Source: Meloidogyne chitwoodi
Lineage: Eukaryota; Nematoda; Chromadorea; Rhabditida; Meloidogynidae
Reading direction: 5' to 3'
Assembly: GCA_015183035.1 (NCBI GenBank)
Contig: JACZZP010000005.1
Span: 806,001-870,000 of the forward strand
DNA length: 64,000 bases
The position numbers and the translations under genes are program-made. Below, one piece after another: positions 21,473-35,331 of this stretch. A model generated the notes under the pieces. That model searched no databases, was not told the DNA's origin, and was given only the letters and a program-made list of their open reading frames with translations. Position 1 is the first letter of the stretch. Each line of letters begins with the position of its first letter.

Positions 21473-24181
21473 ATGAATCAAAAAATATTATTTTATTTTA
21501 ATTTATTTATTTTATTTTTTAATTTATCTGAACAACAACAAACAGGCAAACCAAATATTAATAAACAATTTGGTAATTCTAATAAAGATGAAATAACTGA
21601 TAAATTGTTTGGACTTGATTTTGATTTAAATTTTAAACAATATTCAGGTTTTTAATTTTATTATAATTTAATAGGTTTAATTAGATAATTAATTATTTAA
21701 AAAAACCAATTCTCTAATAGATTCACAGAGTTATAGAATACTAAAATCTGAGAGAATATTCTAATAGGTGAAAGTTAAATTAGCTAAGAATATTACCCCA
21801 TTTAATTAGCAAATATTTAATAAAATAAGTATTTTTTAAAAAAATTTAAAAATTATAAATAATAACTTGAAAGTTAAATTATCCAATTTATACTTTTTTA
21901 AACTATATTAAAATATTATTGTTTTATAGGATATCTTCAAGTTTCAAAAACAAGGTTCTTTCACTATATGTTGATTAACTCAAAAGTAGATCCAGTAAAT
22001 GACCCATTAGTAAATTTTTAATTTTTTTATAAATTATTTAATTATTTTTCAAAGGTTTTTTGGTTTAATGGAGGCCCTGGATGTTCTTCTCTTTTGGGAT
22101 TGTTTACTGAATTAGGCCCTTATTTCATCAACACTGATGGAACTAAATTAATTGAAAATGTTCATTCCTGGAATAATTATGCATCTATAGTATTTATTGA
22201 ATCACCTGCAGGTACTGGATTTTCTTATTCAACCGATGGAAATACTACTAATGATGATAATTTGGTAAAAAATTAAATAAAATATTAAAATTATATTTTT
22301 TTAATTATTCAGATAGCTGAAGAAAATTATAATGCAATAAAACAATTTTTCAAAAAATATCCAAATTTCCGAAAAAATAAAGTTTTTATTACTGGAGAAT
22401 CTTATGCTGGTATTTATCTGCCAATGCTTACCTCAAATATTATAAAAGGACAAAATAATTTTCCGATAAATTTAAAGGTAAAAAATATCAAAGAGAAAAA
22501 TAATTATATTTAATTTAAATTAATTAAAAAGGGTTTATTAATTGGAAATGGCTATTTAAACGAAAAATTAGCTGCTTCAACTGGAATTTCTTTTCCATAT
22601 AATCGTGGAGCTATAGAAGAGTCTTATTGGTTAGATTTTATTAAAAAATGTTGTAATGGTACTATTGGTATGTTATTAAATAATTAATTAAAATATATTT
22701 TACTAAAAATTAATTAAATATTTTATTTTTTAATTTTAGAAAATTGTGATGTAAACGCATTAACAGGAATTTGTGCTAAAACAGTAAATATAAACATTTA
22801 ATTAATTTTTAACTTAATTTTTTTAAAAATATTTAGGCTTTAGACTTTATTACTGTATATCAACAATCTTCTGTAAACGTTTACAATATTTATCAATATT
22901 GCGGTATTTAAATTAAATATATTTAAATTTATTAATATTATTTAGATAATTCACCTCCACCACCTAACAATTCAACTGGAATGTTGTCTTCATTATTTTA
23001 TACAAAAATTAAAAAAGAATTAGCTAAAAGGGTATAATAATTACTTTTCGAGATCTGAGTATTTTATATCTGTATTTGCACTATTTTAGATGTTTTTTTA
23101 GATTACTAGATTTTTGTAAAATTTCTGTTTATTGAAAGTAATAAAAAAACTTGCCATTATTTCGATAAAAAAGACAAAAAATTCTACCGGCGATATTAAA
23201 AATTAAAAAATTTAAGACAAACTCAGCACCAATAATTCAAAATTTTTTCTGCTTATTTTTGTCTAAAATATTTTTTCTATTGATGCATATTTTTAAATTT
23301 TACTTTTAGTAACACCCTAATAAACGATTATTATATTTACTTAAAAATAAAAAAACATTTTAAGGCAGGAAAATTCTTAACTCGACACAAAAGAAATGAA
23401 AATAGTAATTATGACCCTTCTATAGTTCCTTGCATTTCAGGTATTTTTCTTAAAATTTTTAATTAAAATTATTTTTATATTTTTAGATGTCGCTATAAGC
23501 AATTATTTGAACAATCCAGAAGGTTATTTGTTTACTTTTTAAATAATTATTTTTAATAAATTTATAGTTTTGAAAGCTTTACATATTCCAAGTGATAAAA
23601 ATATTTTGTGGAGTTCATGCAGTGCAAGTTTAGATTATTCTTCTGTTCAAGGTTATTATTTTAATTTAAAAATAAGAGTAGAATATTTTTTTTTAAATAA
23701 TAAACACTTAATAATTTTTTAAAACAAATTTTAGATGATATGACACCATTTTTTAATGATATAATTAAAGCAAAAGTTCCAATTTTACTTTATTATGGAG
23801 ATACTGATTCTGTTTGTAACTTTTTACTTGGTCAGAAATTTGCTGAAAAATTAAACCTTACAGTGGGGAAATTATCTAAATTTACCCAAAATAAATTTAT
23901 TTTATTTAGCTTTTATACCCAAGACATTTTTGGTATTTTAATAATCAAGTTGGAGGTAGTATAACTCAATTTAAAGGATTGACATATCTTACAGGTATAA
24001 AAATTATATTTAATAAAATTATAATTTTTTAATTTTAAGTTAGTGGTGTTGGTCATATGGTATATTTATTTTTTTTAAATAAAAACTTTAAATATTCATA
24101 AAAATTTTTAAGGTCCCCCAATGGGCGCCAGCTCGTGCTGAATATATTTTTAAACAAACAATAAATAATATGCCAATTTAA
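21473..24181 (+). CDS. Secreted serine carboxypeptidase (peptidase S10, cathepsin A-like)
   Basis: More than a dozen short exons from ATG 21473 to TAA 24181. A signal peptide ([15 protein letters not shown]) is followed by the mature N-terminus and the oxyanion motif [14 protein letters not shown] (near 22060-22100). The nucleophile lies in [12 protein letters not shown] (near 22390), the catalytic Asp in [13 protein letters not shown] (near 23800) and the catalytic His in [18 protein letters not shown] (near 24050-24150). All three triad residues and the NGGPGCSS motif are present, so it should be active. The enzyme removes C-terminal residues from peptides at acidic pH, in lysosomes or secreted from gut or glands. 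KR and KRNE-type basic pairs in the middle (near 23030 and 23390) could allow two-chain processing as in cathepsin A. The final part needs an intron at about 23864-23913 (ACA|GTGGGG...TTTAG) to restore the YFNNQVGG frame. Confidence 0.9.
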
Positions 24182-24802
24182 ATAATTAAAAGAATAAATT
24201 AACTAGCTATTCTATCTTTAATTATATTTTTAATTTCTCTTTAATTTCTTCCAAAACTAATAAATAATGAAAATTAAGTCTATTCCTAGATTACTAATTT
24301 ATTTCATTTTCTAATAAAACTATTTAGATAATAAATATTTCTCTTTCTATACGAATTTTGCTTTTATCCCTTTTAATAAAATATAAACTTTCTATATTGA
24401 AATAAAAATAAATATATTATCTCAAAAGTAATTTATTCACAAAATTAGATTTAATTTTTAATTAAATAGAAGAAGATTTTATCAGATATTGATAATTTAA
24501 AATAAATAGATAATTACACAATGCTAAAATATATGGACACAGTCATCCATTACTTGTCCAATTCTAATTAAAACTTTTACTAAATACTTCAAATATTCTT
24601 TCAAAAATTAAAAAATGTTCTTCCAAAAAATAATTTACAATTAAAAATTAAAAAGAAAAGTTCTTTTTGATGTTTTAATAATTTACAAATTATTGGCAAA
24701 TTAGCAGTAAATAGTAAAAATAATGAGTTTTTTTTAATAATTTAAGTGATTTTCGTCGTTTTTCAATTCGTTATTTATTAAAATTATTTAAAATATATTT
24801 TA
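24182..24802. other. Intergenic between convergent genes
   Basis: AT-rich 3' flanks of the carboxypeptidase (+) and the coiled-coil gene (-). AATAAA-like signals occur but are not informative in DNA of this composition. Confidence 0.4.
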
Positions 24803-27800
24803 TCAATTCAACTCATTATCAGCCAAATTTCGCTTAGAAATAGTCTTTTCAAGATGTGCCTGGCTATTTTTTAGTTGAGCTCGAACGGCTGCCAAATGTT
24901 CAAGGATTTGACGGGAACGTGTTGTATTGTCTCTTCTCAAGTTAAATGAACGATATTGAGAATTCTAAAATAAAAATTAATTTAAAAAGATTTAAATAAA
25001 TAGCAAAAAATAAAAAAATAGAAGCATTTTTATTTAAATATTTAAAGTAAAACTTACTCTACAATTAAAAGGTTTAGGTGTACTACTTCTACTTTTAACA
25101 TTCAATCTGTTATTTTCTAACTCAATTTCATTTTCATCGTCAATAGTTGACAAACTTTGAAGAGATTCTTGAAGACGACGCATTGTTGGCGAACGCAGAC
25201 TTTGACGAACTCCAAGACATTCCTTTAAAAAACAAAAGACAATGTTTTTATAAAAATAAGTTTGTATAACATTGTTGTAAAACAAATCTATGAAGAAATG
25301 TTTTACAAAATTTTTGTAAAACAAGTTTTTGATTAAAGGTAAAATATGTTTTTAAAACAAGTTTCTTAGCAAAAGAGAACGTATAAAAACAAATTTTATT
25401 AAAATTTTTATAACACGTTTTCTTTTAAATTATGTTCAAACAAAACAACAACTTGTTCTTAGAACAAGTTGTTTGAATATATACTTTATAAAAAACACAA
25501 TATTTCTATATGTAGGATTTAATTAAAATTATTTATTTGTAATAATTTTTGTATAAAAATAAAACAAACTTTATTTGCATTGATATCTTTGGAGTTTTTA
25601 CTTGAAAAAGGAGAAGGAGTCAGAGAGTTTCCGTTTGTATTTTTAGTTGTAAATGTTCGAGGAATTGAAATTGAAGGTGTTAAATTGTTGTTAATATTAT
25701 TAAACAGATCGTCCTATTAAATAATATTTTTTAATAAATTAATAAAAACACCTGTGACCCTGAAGGAGTTGAAAGAAGTGTACGAAATTTGAAAACATTA
25801 GCACTCTCTTTAGAAGTTGTGGAAGATGAACTTCCAGGTGAAGTACTAGATTGTGTAGAAGTAGATGAGCCATTTTCATTTTGTTTTCTAAAATAAAATA
25901 ATTATTTATTTATTTATTTTTACAAACAAACCCATTTAATATAGTTGAACGAGAAATTCCATAAATATTATTGTCTTGTTTTATAATTAAAGTATTATTA
26001 TTATTATTTTTAATATTTTCATTTTGTTCAGATATTTTTAATTTATTAAAATTATTATTGTTTATAGAATTATTCATTATTTTTTCTTCATCAAAATTTA
26101 AACGATCAATTTCAATATCACCTCCCCCTTGTTTTGCCAACATCATATTTGGTGTTGTTGTTAATTCTTTTTTATTAAAAGATGAATATTGATGACGTGG
26201 ACGTCTCAAAGTTAGTTGTTCAAACTGAAAATTTGAAAAATTAAAATTCTTTAAGGAAACATAATATTTATAATATAATTGTTTTTTATTATAATTTTAA
26301 AAATTTTGGGAATAATAAAATTACAAATAAATAAATAAAAAATAAAATAAAAACCAAAAAATAAAATATATTAAATATATTGAAGTGTAAACAAATATAA
26401 AAATTTTAAAATTAAATCAAGTAAAAGAAAATATTTAATAATGACATTATATTTAAATAATATTTGTTTAATTGTGTTTATCACTATCAAAATAGAGAAA
26501 ACGAATAAAATTATTTATAAAATGTGGCCCCATTTTAGATGAAAATATTTAGAATTTTTATATTTTATTAACGATATTTATGGACATTTATTTGCGGTCT
26601 TGATAAAAAAAATTAGAAAAAGATTGTTTGTAAATTCATTAAGGAACAAAATTTTGGATATATTAACGTGTATTATGTACATTTATAAAAATTTTAAAAT
26701 CATTATTTTTCGTATTAAAAATTAATTTTTTTTTAATTTTATTATTCAGAACATAAAAATATTTTTTAAAGTTGTATTTTAAAATAAAAGTTTAAAAAAT
26801 AATAAACGTATTTAGTCAATTTTCTTACTTTTTTTATTTAAAAATGAGTTGGCAGATAGAGATAAAAAAAGAGAAAATTAATAAAAAAAAAAGCAAAAAT
26901 TTGATTTTGAAATAAATAAAATAGGGAAAAAAGAGGTCTGTGTCGAGCAAAAGCGAAAGAATTGGATAAACCAGTAAAAAAGAGTAATAAAGAAAAAATT
27001 GTAAAATAGAGTTAGCAGTTTTAAAATTTAAATTTTATTAGCAATTAATTAATAAAATTATTCTGATCCACTTTAAAAATATTTCATAGAATTTTAAATA
27101 TAAAATTTTAATAATTAAAAAAAATAAATATAAATATTTTTTTATCTATTAATCATTCCAACCAAATAAACAAATAAAAACAATTTTTGTGGAGAAGGTT
27201 TTTTGATCGAGGAGAAAACGCGTAAGTAATAGAATATATTAAAAAAAAAAGTGAAAGAAAATGTGGCTTTTTTGAATGTTGAGCGAATAAGAGAAAAGAG
27301 AGAATAAAAATATAAATGTTTTTGAAAGATTAAAAAATTATTTTATTTAAGACAATGTCTTTGTTTTCTACCGATATCCTGTTATTCCCAAAAAATAAAA
27401 AATAAATTTTAAATAAAAATAAATTTTAATTTAATTTATGTGTTTATATATGCTAGAAAAATTAAAAACGGATACGAAAATCCTAAAAATTAAAAAAATA
27501 TTTAAAAAAATAAATAAGCATTATATAAATTATAAGTAGGTAAATGTTAAAAAATTACAAAAAAATAAAATTCTCTTCTCTCAATAAAAAACCCCCCATT
27601 CTCTAATAATATGTATGTATAAAACTCTTGAGGGAGGAGTGATCAAAAATAATAAAAGGAAGGAAATATGATAATTTGAAAAAATAAACATTTATTGCAA
27701 AAATAATTTTTTCGCAAATTTCAATGTAATAATATTAAATAAATATACTAATAGGAGATTATATATTTTGCAAAAAAAGGCGAAAAATATGTTGATATAT

Positions 27801-30800
27801 ATAAATATTGTCAACTAAATTTTTTGGCCTGGTTAGAAAGAAAATAAAAAAGTTTTTTAATAAATAATAATACAAAACACATTTGCACACATTTTTATAT
27901 AATTTTATATGGAAAAAAGATAAAAAAAAGTAAAATTTTAAAAATATTCTCTCATATAAAAGTTTATGAGTTATTCTTTAAGGGAAATAATCTTTTTTTG
28001 GAGGGTTATTTAAAATGTTAAATACATTATAAATAAAAAATTAATATTATTATTAAATGTATTAAATAATAGAAAATTGGATAAAAAGAAATTAAAAGTA
28101 TTTACTTAAGTAAATATAAAAATTTAATTATTTTTATATAAAAAATAATATAAAGAAATATAAAAATTTAGTAAAAAATTTAGTAGGGAATTTTATATTA
28201 TATTAATATTCATATATCCCAGAATCTTATCTACAAAATAACTTTGTTACTAAAAAATGAGAGATAAACGAATATTTAATTATCTCTCATTATATTAAAT
28301 AATTTAATTTTTAAAAATATATTATAAATTAATTAAATATAAATTAATTTATTACCAATCCTTTACTAGGTGGAGTTTTTTCCTTGTTTTTGTTGTTTAA
28401 ATTTTCATTTGTAAAAGTTTTTAGAGTAGATAAATGTGTTGTTGTTTTATTAATATCTCCTCCATGTTGTTTAGTAATAGAATGTTTTTGTTGTTGAAAA
28501 ATTGGAATGGGTAAATGAGATGTCCATTCAGAAGGTAAAGTCCCTTTAATATTTTATAAATTTTAAAAATATCAAATTTTTAGGAAAAAATTAATAAATT
28601 TTATTTTAATCTTTTAGTTTATTACTTGATTGTTTAACACTCCAACTATTTGAACGAGAAAAAGATTGTTGCTGTTGTTTTGGATTTTTATTATTATTTT
28701 TGACATTTTTAGGTGTAGAATTTGGAGATGAATTTTGTTGTTGTTTTGGAGATTTTGTTGTAGTTGATGGAGAATTTGATTTAATAATTTTAATTTCTGA
28801 TTTTTCAATGCTTTTTTGTAATTCTAATTCTCTAAGCTTTAAATTTAAAAAAACATTAAAGAACATTTAATTATAAATAAATTAATTATAAAAAACCTGT
28901 CTTAAAACATCAATAACAAGATTATCATCCTCAATTTTTAAAACTTGTTTAGAAGTCTCCAAATCAGCTTTTCCATCAAGGAGAATGTGTCTATACAATT
29001 TTGCACGTTTTAAAGCTTCAGCCTCTTGTTGTGCACGTTGTAAACCATTTAAACAAGCTTGACTGTATTGATCACGAATCTTTAAAAATTTATTTTTTCA
29101 AAATCTTTAAACAAATTGACTTAATCTCAAAGGTCTTTTATTAAAAAGGTCTTAAAATAATAAATATTAAAAATCCTTTTTTAATTATATAATTTACTAA
29201 AAAACCTCAATTTTCAGTGCTCTCTTTTGTTCTTCAGCTGTTCTCTCATTCTCTTCTCTTTCAAATTTAAGTTTTGCCTCACGCTCTAAATTTTTTTGTT
29301 CAGATAATCTTTTTTCATTTTCAAGCATTTCTGCATTTCTTTTCTCTTCAACTTGTTTATCTAATTCATTTTTCCAACAAATATTTGTAGAATTATTATT
29401 ATTTGGAGTATTTTTTCTTAATAATTCTTCTGTTGAAATAAATGAAGTATTATTTATTTATTATTTATTATTATTAAACCTTTTGAAGATGAATTTCCAC
29501 TGTCTGGAGAAGAAACAGAGTAAGGTGGTGTTTGTAGTAATGGAATAGGTAATTTCTAAATAATAAGTAAAATAATATTTATAATTTTAAAAATAACCTG
29601 AGGCAAGAATAGAGGGTCTATAAACGTTGTAGAAGGTCCAGAGAATGTTATAGGCATTGAATTTTGATATGACGAAGTTTGGACAGGAATTAGACCATTT
29701 GGCAATGGAAAGAGTTGTTGGGGTGACTGATGCTGATTATAAGAATTTATAGTAGGAATAAATTGATGTTGACTTTGAAAGTGTCCAGTCATTGAATAAT
29801 CTACAAAAAATGGAAGAATTGTTGGTTGATAAATATTTGTTGTTGATGGGGATAAATTATTGTTGTTTTCATTAATTTCTTGTAAAAAAGAGGAATTTTG
29901 GTTGTTATAATTTTGTTGTTGTTTGTTTGTAGAATTATTATTAAAATGTTGTGGTGAAGATTGTTGATAAGTAGTTGGAATTGTTTCAATTTGAAAATTA
30001 TGATTTTTATCAAACTAAATTTTTAAAAAAAATTTTTAATTTTCAAAAATACATAAAACCACATGTTGGCAATATTTCAACAAATTTGTTTTAAGAATTA
30101 TAAAAATGCAAAATTAACCTGTTCATCATATCTTTCTTCTTCATTCCTTTCTTTTTGACAATTGTCAGAGTTAATATTTACATTCTTTTTATTTCTTCTG
30201 TCACCAAAGGGAAACCAGCTGTTTTGTCCTGCTTCTGCTGTAAATTGATAAGTATTTTTATTTTATTTATTTAATAAAAGTAACAATTTACTCATCAAAA
30301 TGTGTTCTTTATTTTTAAATAATATATTTTTAATTTAATTGTATTTATTAATTTAAGGTAATTTTTTAAACTTTTTAATTAAAAAATTGATAAATGTATA
30401 CATTTGTATAGAATTTTAGGTTTACAATGTTTAAACAAAAAAAGTTTAAGATTTAATTACCCAAAGAAAATACTTTTGAAAATGAGAAATTTTCAAAAGT
30501 ATACATATTCTAATTAACAAATAAACATAATTTTTAAATGCCAAAAAATGTTAAAAAAAATCTTAAAAATTTAAAATTCAAAGAAGAAATATTGAAATAT
30601 TCGATATAGTCTTAAAAAATAAATAAAAATTAAGACAATTATTTCCTTTATAATTTAAATAGTTTTATTTTTAACAAAAAAAAATTGAAAAAAATTTTAA
30701 ATAGAATATTTTTAACCTTTCTCTTTTTCCCATTGTTCACGTTTTTTTCTCATTAAAGATCCATCTCTTGCATGAAATCCATTTTCTCCTGGAAGTTGAG

Positions 30801-30840
30801 TAATTCTTTGTTGTTTTGGTGAATATGTAATTTGTGCCAT
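24803..30840 (-). CDS. Coiled-coil protein with CCDC66-like segment, probably centrosomal or ciliary
   Basis: Minus-strand exons run from ATG 30840 (MAQITYSPKQQRITELPGEN) to TGA 24803, with one long intron (about 28350 to 26230). Near the start is KKREQWEKEKAEAGQNSWFPFGD, a K/R-rich helix ending in a W-PFG motif. Q/N-rich linkers follow (30015-29600). A charged coiled coil (near 29430-28900) reads NELDKQVEEKRNAEMLENEK and then NGLQRAQQEAEALKRAKLYR. This pattern resembles the CCDC66 domain and related centrosome/cilium proteins such as CSPP1, whose members bind microtubules. The C-terminal half is Ser/Thr/Asn-rich and ends with a second helix (RSRQILEHLAAVRAQLKNSQ). The 2.1-kb intron leaves open that there are two genes, but the splice sites on both sides are good and the 3' part has no own start. 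Family assignment is tentative. Confidence 0.65.
25447..25473. repeat. 27-nt palindrome in an intron
   Basis: AACAACTTGTTCT and AGAACAAGTTGTT form perfect 13-bp arms around one base, within an intron of the coiled-coil gene that is full of related AAAACAAGTTT units. Confidence 0.75.
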
Positions 30841-33800
30841 TAAATCGATATAAAATATTTTTAAATATTTAAATATTATTTTTTTAAATTTATTTCGCTA
30901 AATGGATGGTTTAAAATAAATAAATATTTATTATTTAGTATAACAGAGTAATAAAAATTGTAATACGTAAAAAAGAAAAAGGAAGAAAAAAATGAGAAAA
31001 AATTTAAATTGTTTGTTTTTTCATATTTATTGATATTTAAAAAAATATGTATTTTATAATAATCTAGAAAAATAAATAAATATATTCCATTGCAGTTAAT
31101 TTTTGCATTTTCCGATCGAATTCTAAAATTATGGACGGCCCAGGCTCTTCTGTTCAAAATTTTCTAATTCTGAACCGGGCATGGAAATACTTTAATAATA
31201 ATTAAATACAAATAACAATAAATACTAGGTTTTTGTTAGAAAGGATAATAAAGTCGAAAATATAAGAGATATAATTGTAAGTAAAAGAAAAGTAGCAAAA
31301 TAAAACATTGATACATTTAAATATATTAGAATAAAACAAACAACAATAAGTTATTTAGAGATTAATAATATGTTTTATATTTATGTAATATTCAAATAGC
31401 TCTTTCTAATTAATATATATTCGCAAAATACCGTTATATTTTTGTAAAAAAAGTCTAATTACATGCACACAAAAGAATATTATAAAAAATTTCAATGGGC
31501 AGCGCAAACGGTAAAAACAAAACACATAAATGAATAAATAAAAAAAGTCAAGATGTTCATTAGTGATTTATGTGGATAGAGACAACAGGTTGTTGTACAA
31601 TAAATATAAAAATATTATAATAAATATATAGGTTTTGTGGTTGGAGGAGGAATAATAATTGAAAAAAAAGAGGAGAAAAGAGAAGGCTTTTTCTTTTAAT
31701 TTTTTAAGACAGGAAAAAGAAAAGAAAGCGATATATTTGAGGAGGAAGGGTATTTTTGTTGTTTTTTTAGTGATTATTTGTTGGGGACAAGCCAGTCTAG
31801 TGGCTATTTTAAAGTACAAATATTACAAGGAGATCGATTAGATAAATATATTTAAGTAAATAAATTTTAAAAAATATCTATCTACTAGGATTGCATTAAA
31901 TAATATAAATTTATAAATGAGTGGAAATTTGAGTAATTTTTAAGTTTTTTGCAAGTTGTGTATAATTTTGCAAAATGAAGAGGTGAATAAGGAAAATAAA
32001 TTATTTTCCTTTAAAAATAATTTAACCTAAAAAATTAATTTATTTTTCTCAATAAAAACAGAAAATATTTAAAAATAAAAAATTTAATTAAAAGTTCTAT
32101 TTCAATTATTTATATCAATTCTATAATTTATTATTAAATTAAAAATTTAGAGAAGAAAAGCGAAAATAAATTTAAATTTTGAATATATTTAGCATTGCAA
32201 ATTAAGATGTCAGATTTTCAGAGTGTTCTTTATATAGAAGAAGTTTAAATATATTTTTTGTCGTTTTGATTCTTCCTACTATTAGGAGAGATAAATATTT
32301 ATTTACATATATTTTTTAATTAAAAATGGCAGAAATTGTTTTTCAAAAAATTCAAATCCTGGAATAAAATAAATAAATATAGGTATTTATTTATTCAACG
32401 GTAAAGATTGATTTTTACGCATTGCAGTACATTTTTTTAAACTGAATATAAAAGAAATGCCATCTCTTCTACCTATTTATGTACAAAAACGAGGGTTTAG
32501 CGGTACAGGACTTACAGGCAATCGATTGAGAAATAAAATAAATAAAATGGTTTGGAACAGCGGGGGATGTTTTAGGTTAAGGAAGGACAACACCTGCAGC
32601 AGATAGCCACCAGAAAAACCTTTTAACATTTTCCCCCCTTTTTTCCTACCTTCTATGTATTGTGAATGTTTGAATGAATACAAAAAGAATATTTTACAAA
32701 TGTCCATTTATTTTATTACACCCCCCAAAGCTCTTTTTAGATAAATAAATATATATATTTTATATCAAGGCCAATTTAAAATTTATATTCATAAAAACAC
32801 TCGAAAATAATTTTATTTTAAATATTATTTTAATTTAAATAAATAAATATTTTATTAAATCAAATAGAGCAAATCTTGTTAATAATTTTCAAATATACAA
32901 ATAAAATCATAGATTGAATAATTTTTATTTAAAAAATGATCAGTAAGATTACTATTTAAAAAACATTTTAAAAAATACGAAATCGATAAGATTTATGTGT
33001 GTTTTGTTTTTAAAATAACAATCCGAGAAAAATAAGAAATTGATTAAAAACCAGAAATAGTATTAGTTAAGCTTTCCAAAATTTTACAAAAAAATTACGA
33101 AGAAAGAAAAATAAATTAATTAAAAAATAAAAATTAAATTTTTTAGTTAATATATGTATTATATTTAAAAAATATTATTTTTTAATTCACTTATTGTTAG
33201 TAAATATTTAGAAAATAAAAAGCATAAAAATAATAAATGTGAGAACATATTTATTGTTTACAGAAGATATTTTACATTAAATAAAGGGATGAGTTTATTT
33301 AAATATTAAATAGATTTATTTATTCTCTTTTAATGTTCTTCTTTTAAATTATAAAAGCGATAAATATTTTTGTATATTTATTTATATTAAATTAATATTT
33401 ATTTGTTTTTAAAATGTTTTTATGCAAATTAAATAAATAAATATATTTTTGTTTGTTTTTAATATTTTAAAATTAAAATAATAAAAATTATTTTAGAAAA
33501 TAATAAAAGAGTGAAGCAAAAGTATTATTTTAATTAATTGATTAATCCAAAATATTAATTAAAAATATTTTTATAATATTTTTGAATAAGGTAAATTTGA
33601 ATGTTTTAAATTTTTAAATATTAAAATAACTTTTAATTAATATAATTCTTATAATAAATAAATAAATTTAACAATATTTTTTGTGTGATTAATTAAAAAA
33701 TAGTTGTGGTCGTTATTTCGATTTGATCATTTTTGTGGTCAAACTGTTTCTAATCTAAAAAATTGTTTTACTTTTTATAACATTAAAAACAACAAAATTG

Positions 33801-34495
33801 TGTTTAAACAAAAAAATTTTATTTTAAGTTAAAAATAAAAAAAAATCTTAATTTATTTATAAAATTTATCTAAATAATATATTTGTCTTCCTTGGATTGA
33901 GAAATTTATATTTAATTTATGGGAATGAATTTTTATAGCCTTAATATTTTAATATTATTTTTTCCCAAATTTAATAAATAAAAAAATATTGTCAAATATA
34001 TATTTATGGAATATGTAAAAATCAACAAATATTTATTTTATTTATTATTGTCAAGCACATCCTTTTTTCATATGTTAATATCAGAATATTCGCCAAAAAA
34101 TCTAATTTTGTTTTTTTACAAATAAATAAATATTTATTCAAATAAAAAACCAAAACATGTTTTATACAACTAGACTTTTGATTTTTTTCTTTGTGTTGAA
34201 CATTTTTGAGGAAAATGAGAAAATTTTTTGCTAATTTTTTTAATGCTGTGGGCAAAAATAGTTCAAATTTATTTATTTTAAATATTTAATTTTCAATTAT
34301 ATTATCATTTAAGTCAACTAATTTTTACCTATATACGAAAATTTTTTTTCAATTGTTTAAATTATTTAATTTATTAAGGAAAATATAAGAAATATATACT
34401 AAAGTAAAAGGAAGAAGAAAAAGTATTGTTTTAATAATAAATATTATTATTTTTCCAATTATTTTATTGTTTTTATTTTTGATATCTTTGTTTGA
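30841..34495. other. Intergenic, AT-rich; no supported gene
   Basis: Upstream region of the coiled-coil gene. A more GC-rich patch at 31130-31190 (GGACGGCCCAGGCTCTTCTG) looks like a repeat fragment. A 50-codon frame at 32458 reads MPSLLPIYVQKRGFSGTGLT and ends near 32610. It has better composition than its surroundings but no recognised family, so I leave it uncalled. Confidence 0.35.
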
Positions 34496-34684
34496 TTATC
34501 CATGAGTTGGTGGTTTTCCTTTATGTGGTGGTTGTCCTTTATGTGATCCTTTATGTGAGTTTGTGCCACCAGATGATCCACTGCCTGGTGGTTTTCTATG
34601 TGGACATACTACAGATCCAGATAAAAATATAACATTAAATATTAAAAATATAATTAAATTTTTAATTAATTGAATAATATTCAT
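34496..34684 (-). CDS. Tiny secreted Gly/Pro/Lys/His-rich peptide precursor
   Basis: A single-exon 62-codon ORF. Residues 1-26 are a signal peptide (LIKNLIIFLIFNVIFLSGSV). The mature part begins CPHRKPPGSGSSGGTN and continues as repeats of S/P-HKG (SHKGSHKGQPPHKGKPP). The short signal followed by a K-P-x-G-...-GG-x-N run recalls the spacing in the root-knot nematode peptide effector 16D10, a CLE-like secreted signal. That similarity is my inference from memory of the family and could be chance in a low-complexity peptide. The region is less AT-rich than its flanks, which supports coding. No paralogue is seen in the window. Confidence 0.6.
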   Translation of the reverse strand: MNIIQLIKNLIIFLIFNVIFLSGSVVCPHRKPPGSGSSGGTNSHKGSHKGQPPHKGKPPTHG

Positions 34685-35331
34685 ATTTAAAGAATTCTTT
34701 TAATTTATTTTAGTCAATTTTATATTTTTTTTAGAATAATAATTTGAGGCATTTAAATATGTACAGATTATTGTTTATACAAATGTTTTGGAGAGTATTT
34801 GATAATTTAAATATTTTATTTTAAATAATTTTGGTCTTAACGGTTGTAGATAAAGAGAAAAGATATTAAAAAAAAAGAAAAGTAAAATCCATTTTTAATT
34901 TAGGTATTTAAAACCTAAATATAGAATAATTAATTTATCTATTTAATTATGAAAGCCACGTAACTAATAAATATTTTATAAAATTAATTTCCTTGTTTGA
35001 TTTTTATAGAATGAATATTTGCAAATTTATTAAAAAATTTTTTTATTTAGTTAAATTTATATATGCTTAAAAATGAATTTATATTTAACTTCTTATTAAA
35101 TTTCTTTTCTACTCTACAGTGAAAATGTCTAGAATATTTTCAAATAAAAAATATTTGTTTTACCTTTTTAAATACCTATATTCTAATCAAAAACTTTTAA
35201 ATCTCTCAATTTTAAATATGTATTATTTTAATTTAAATAATTTTTGGAATAATTTTAAATTTTTTTTATTGATTGTTGATTAAATAAGAGAAAAACTTGT
35301 AAACAAAAGAATTAAATTTTAATTTAAAAAT
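34685..35331. other. Intergenic, AT-rich
   Basis: Nothing supported. The last 60 bases are the 3' flank of SPRY gene A (AGAGAAAAACTTGTAAACAAA block), which recurs after SPRY genes B and D. Confidence 0.4.

Noticed and set aside
28614..28808. Second minus-strand frame rich in N and Q
   Set aside because: Out-of-frame shadow of the Gln/Asn/Ser-rich exon of the coiled-coil gene.
30445..30475. GATTTAATTACCCAAAG, resembling nematode SL1 RNA
   Set aside because: The 3' half of the SL1 leader differs and no splice-donor, Sm-site or snRNA-like stem follows.
31659..31841. 60-codon frame with Lys/Arg-rich start, and the opposite-strand frame
   Set aside because: Low-complexity A/G-rich tract; the frames mirror each other on both strands.
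32458..32610. 50-codon plus-strand frame starting MPSLLPIYVQKRGF
   Set aside because: Composition is suggestive, but there is no family, splice partner or promoter, so it is not called.
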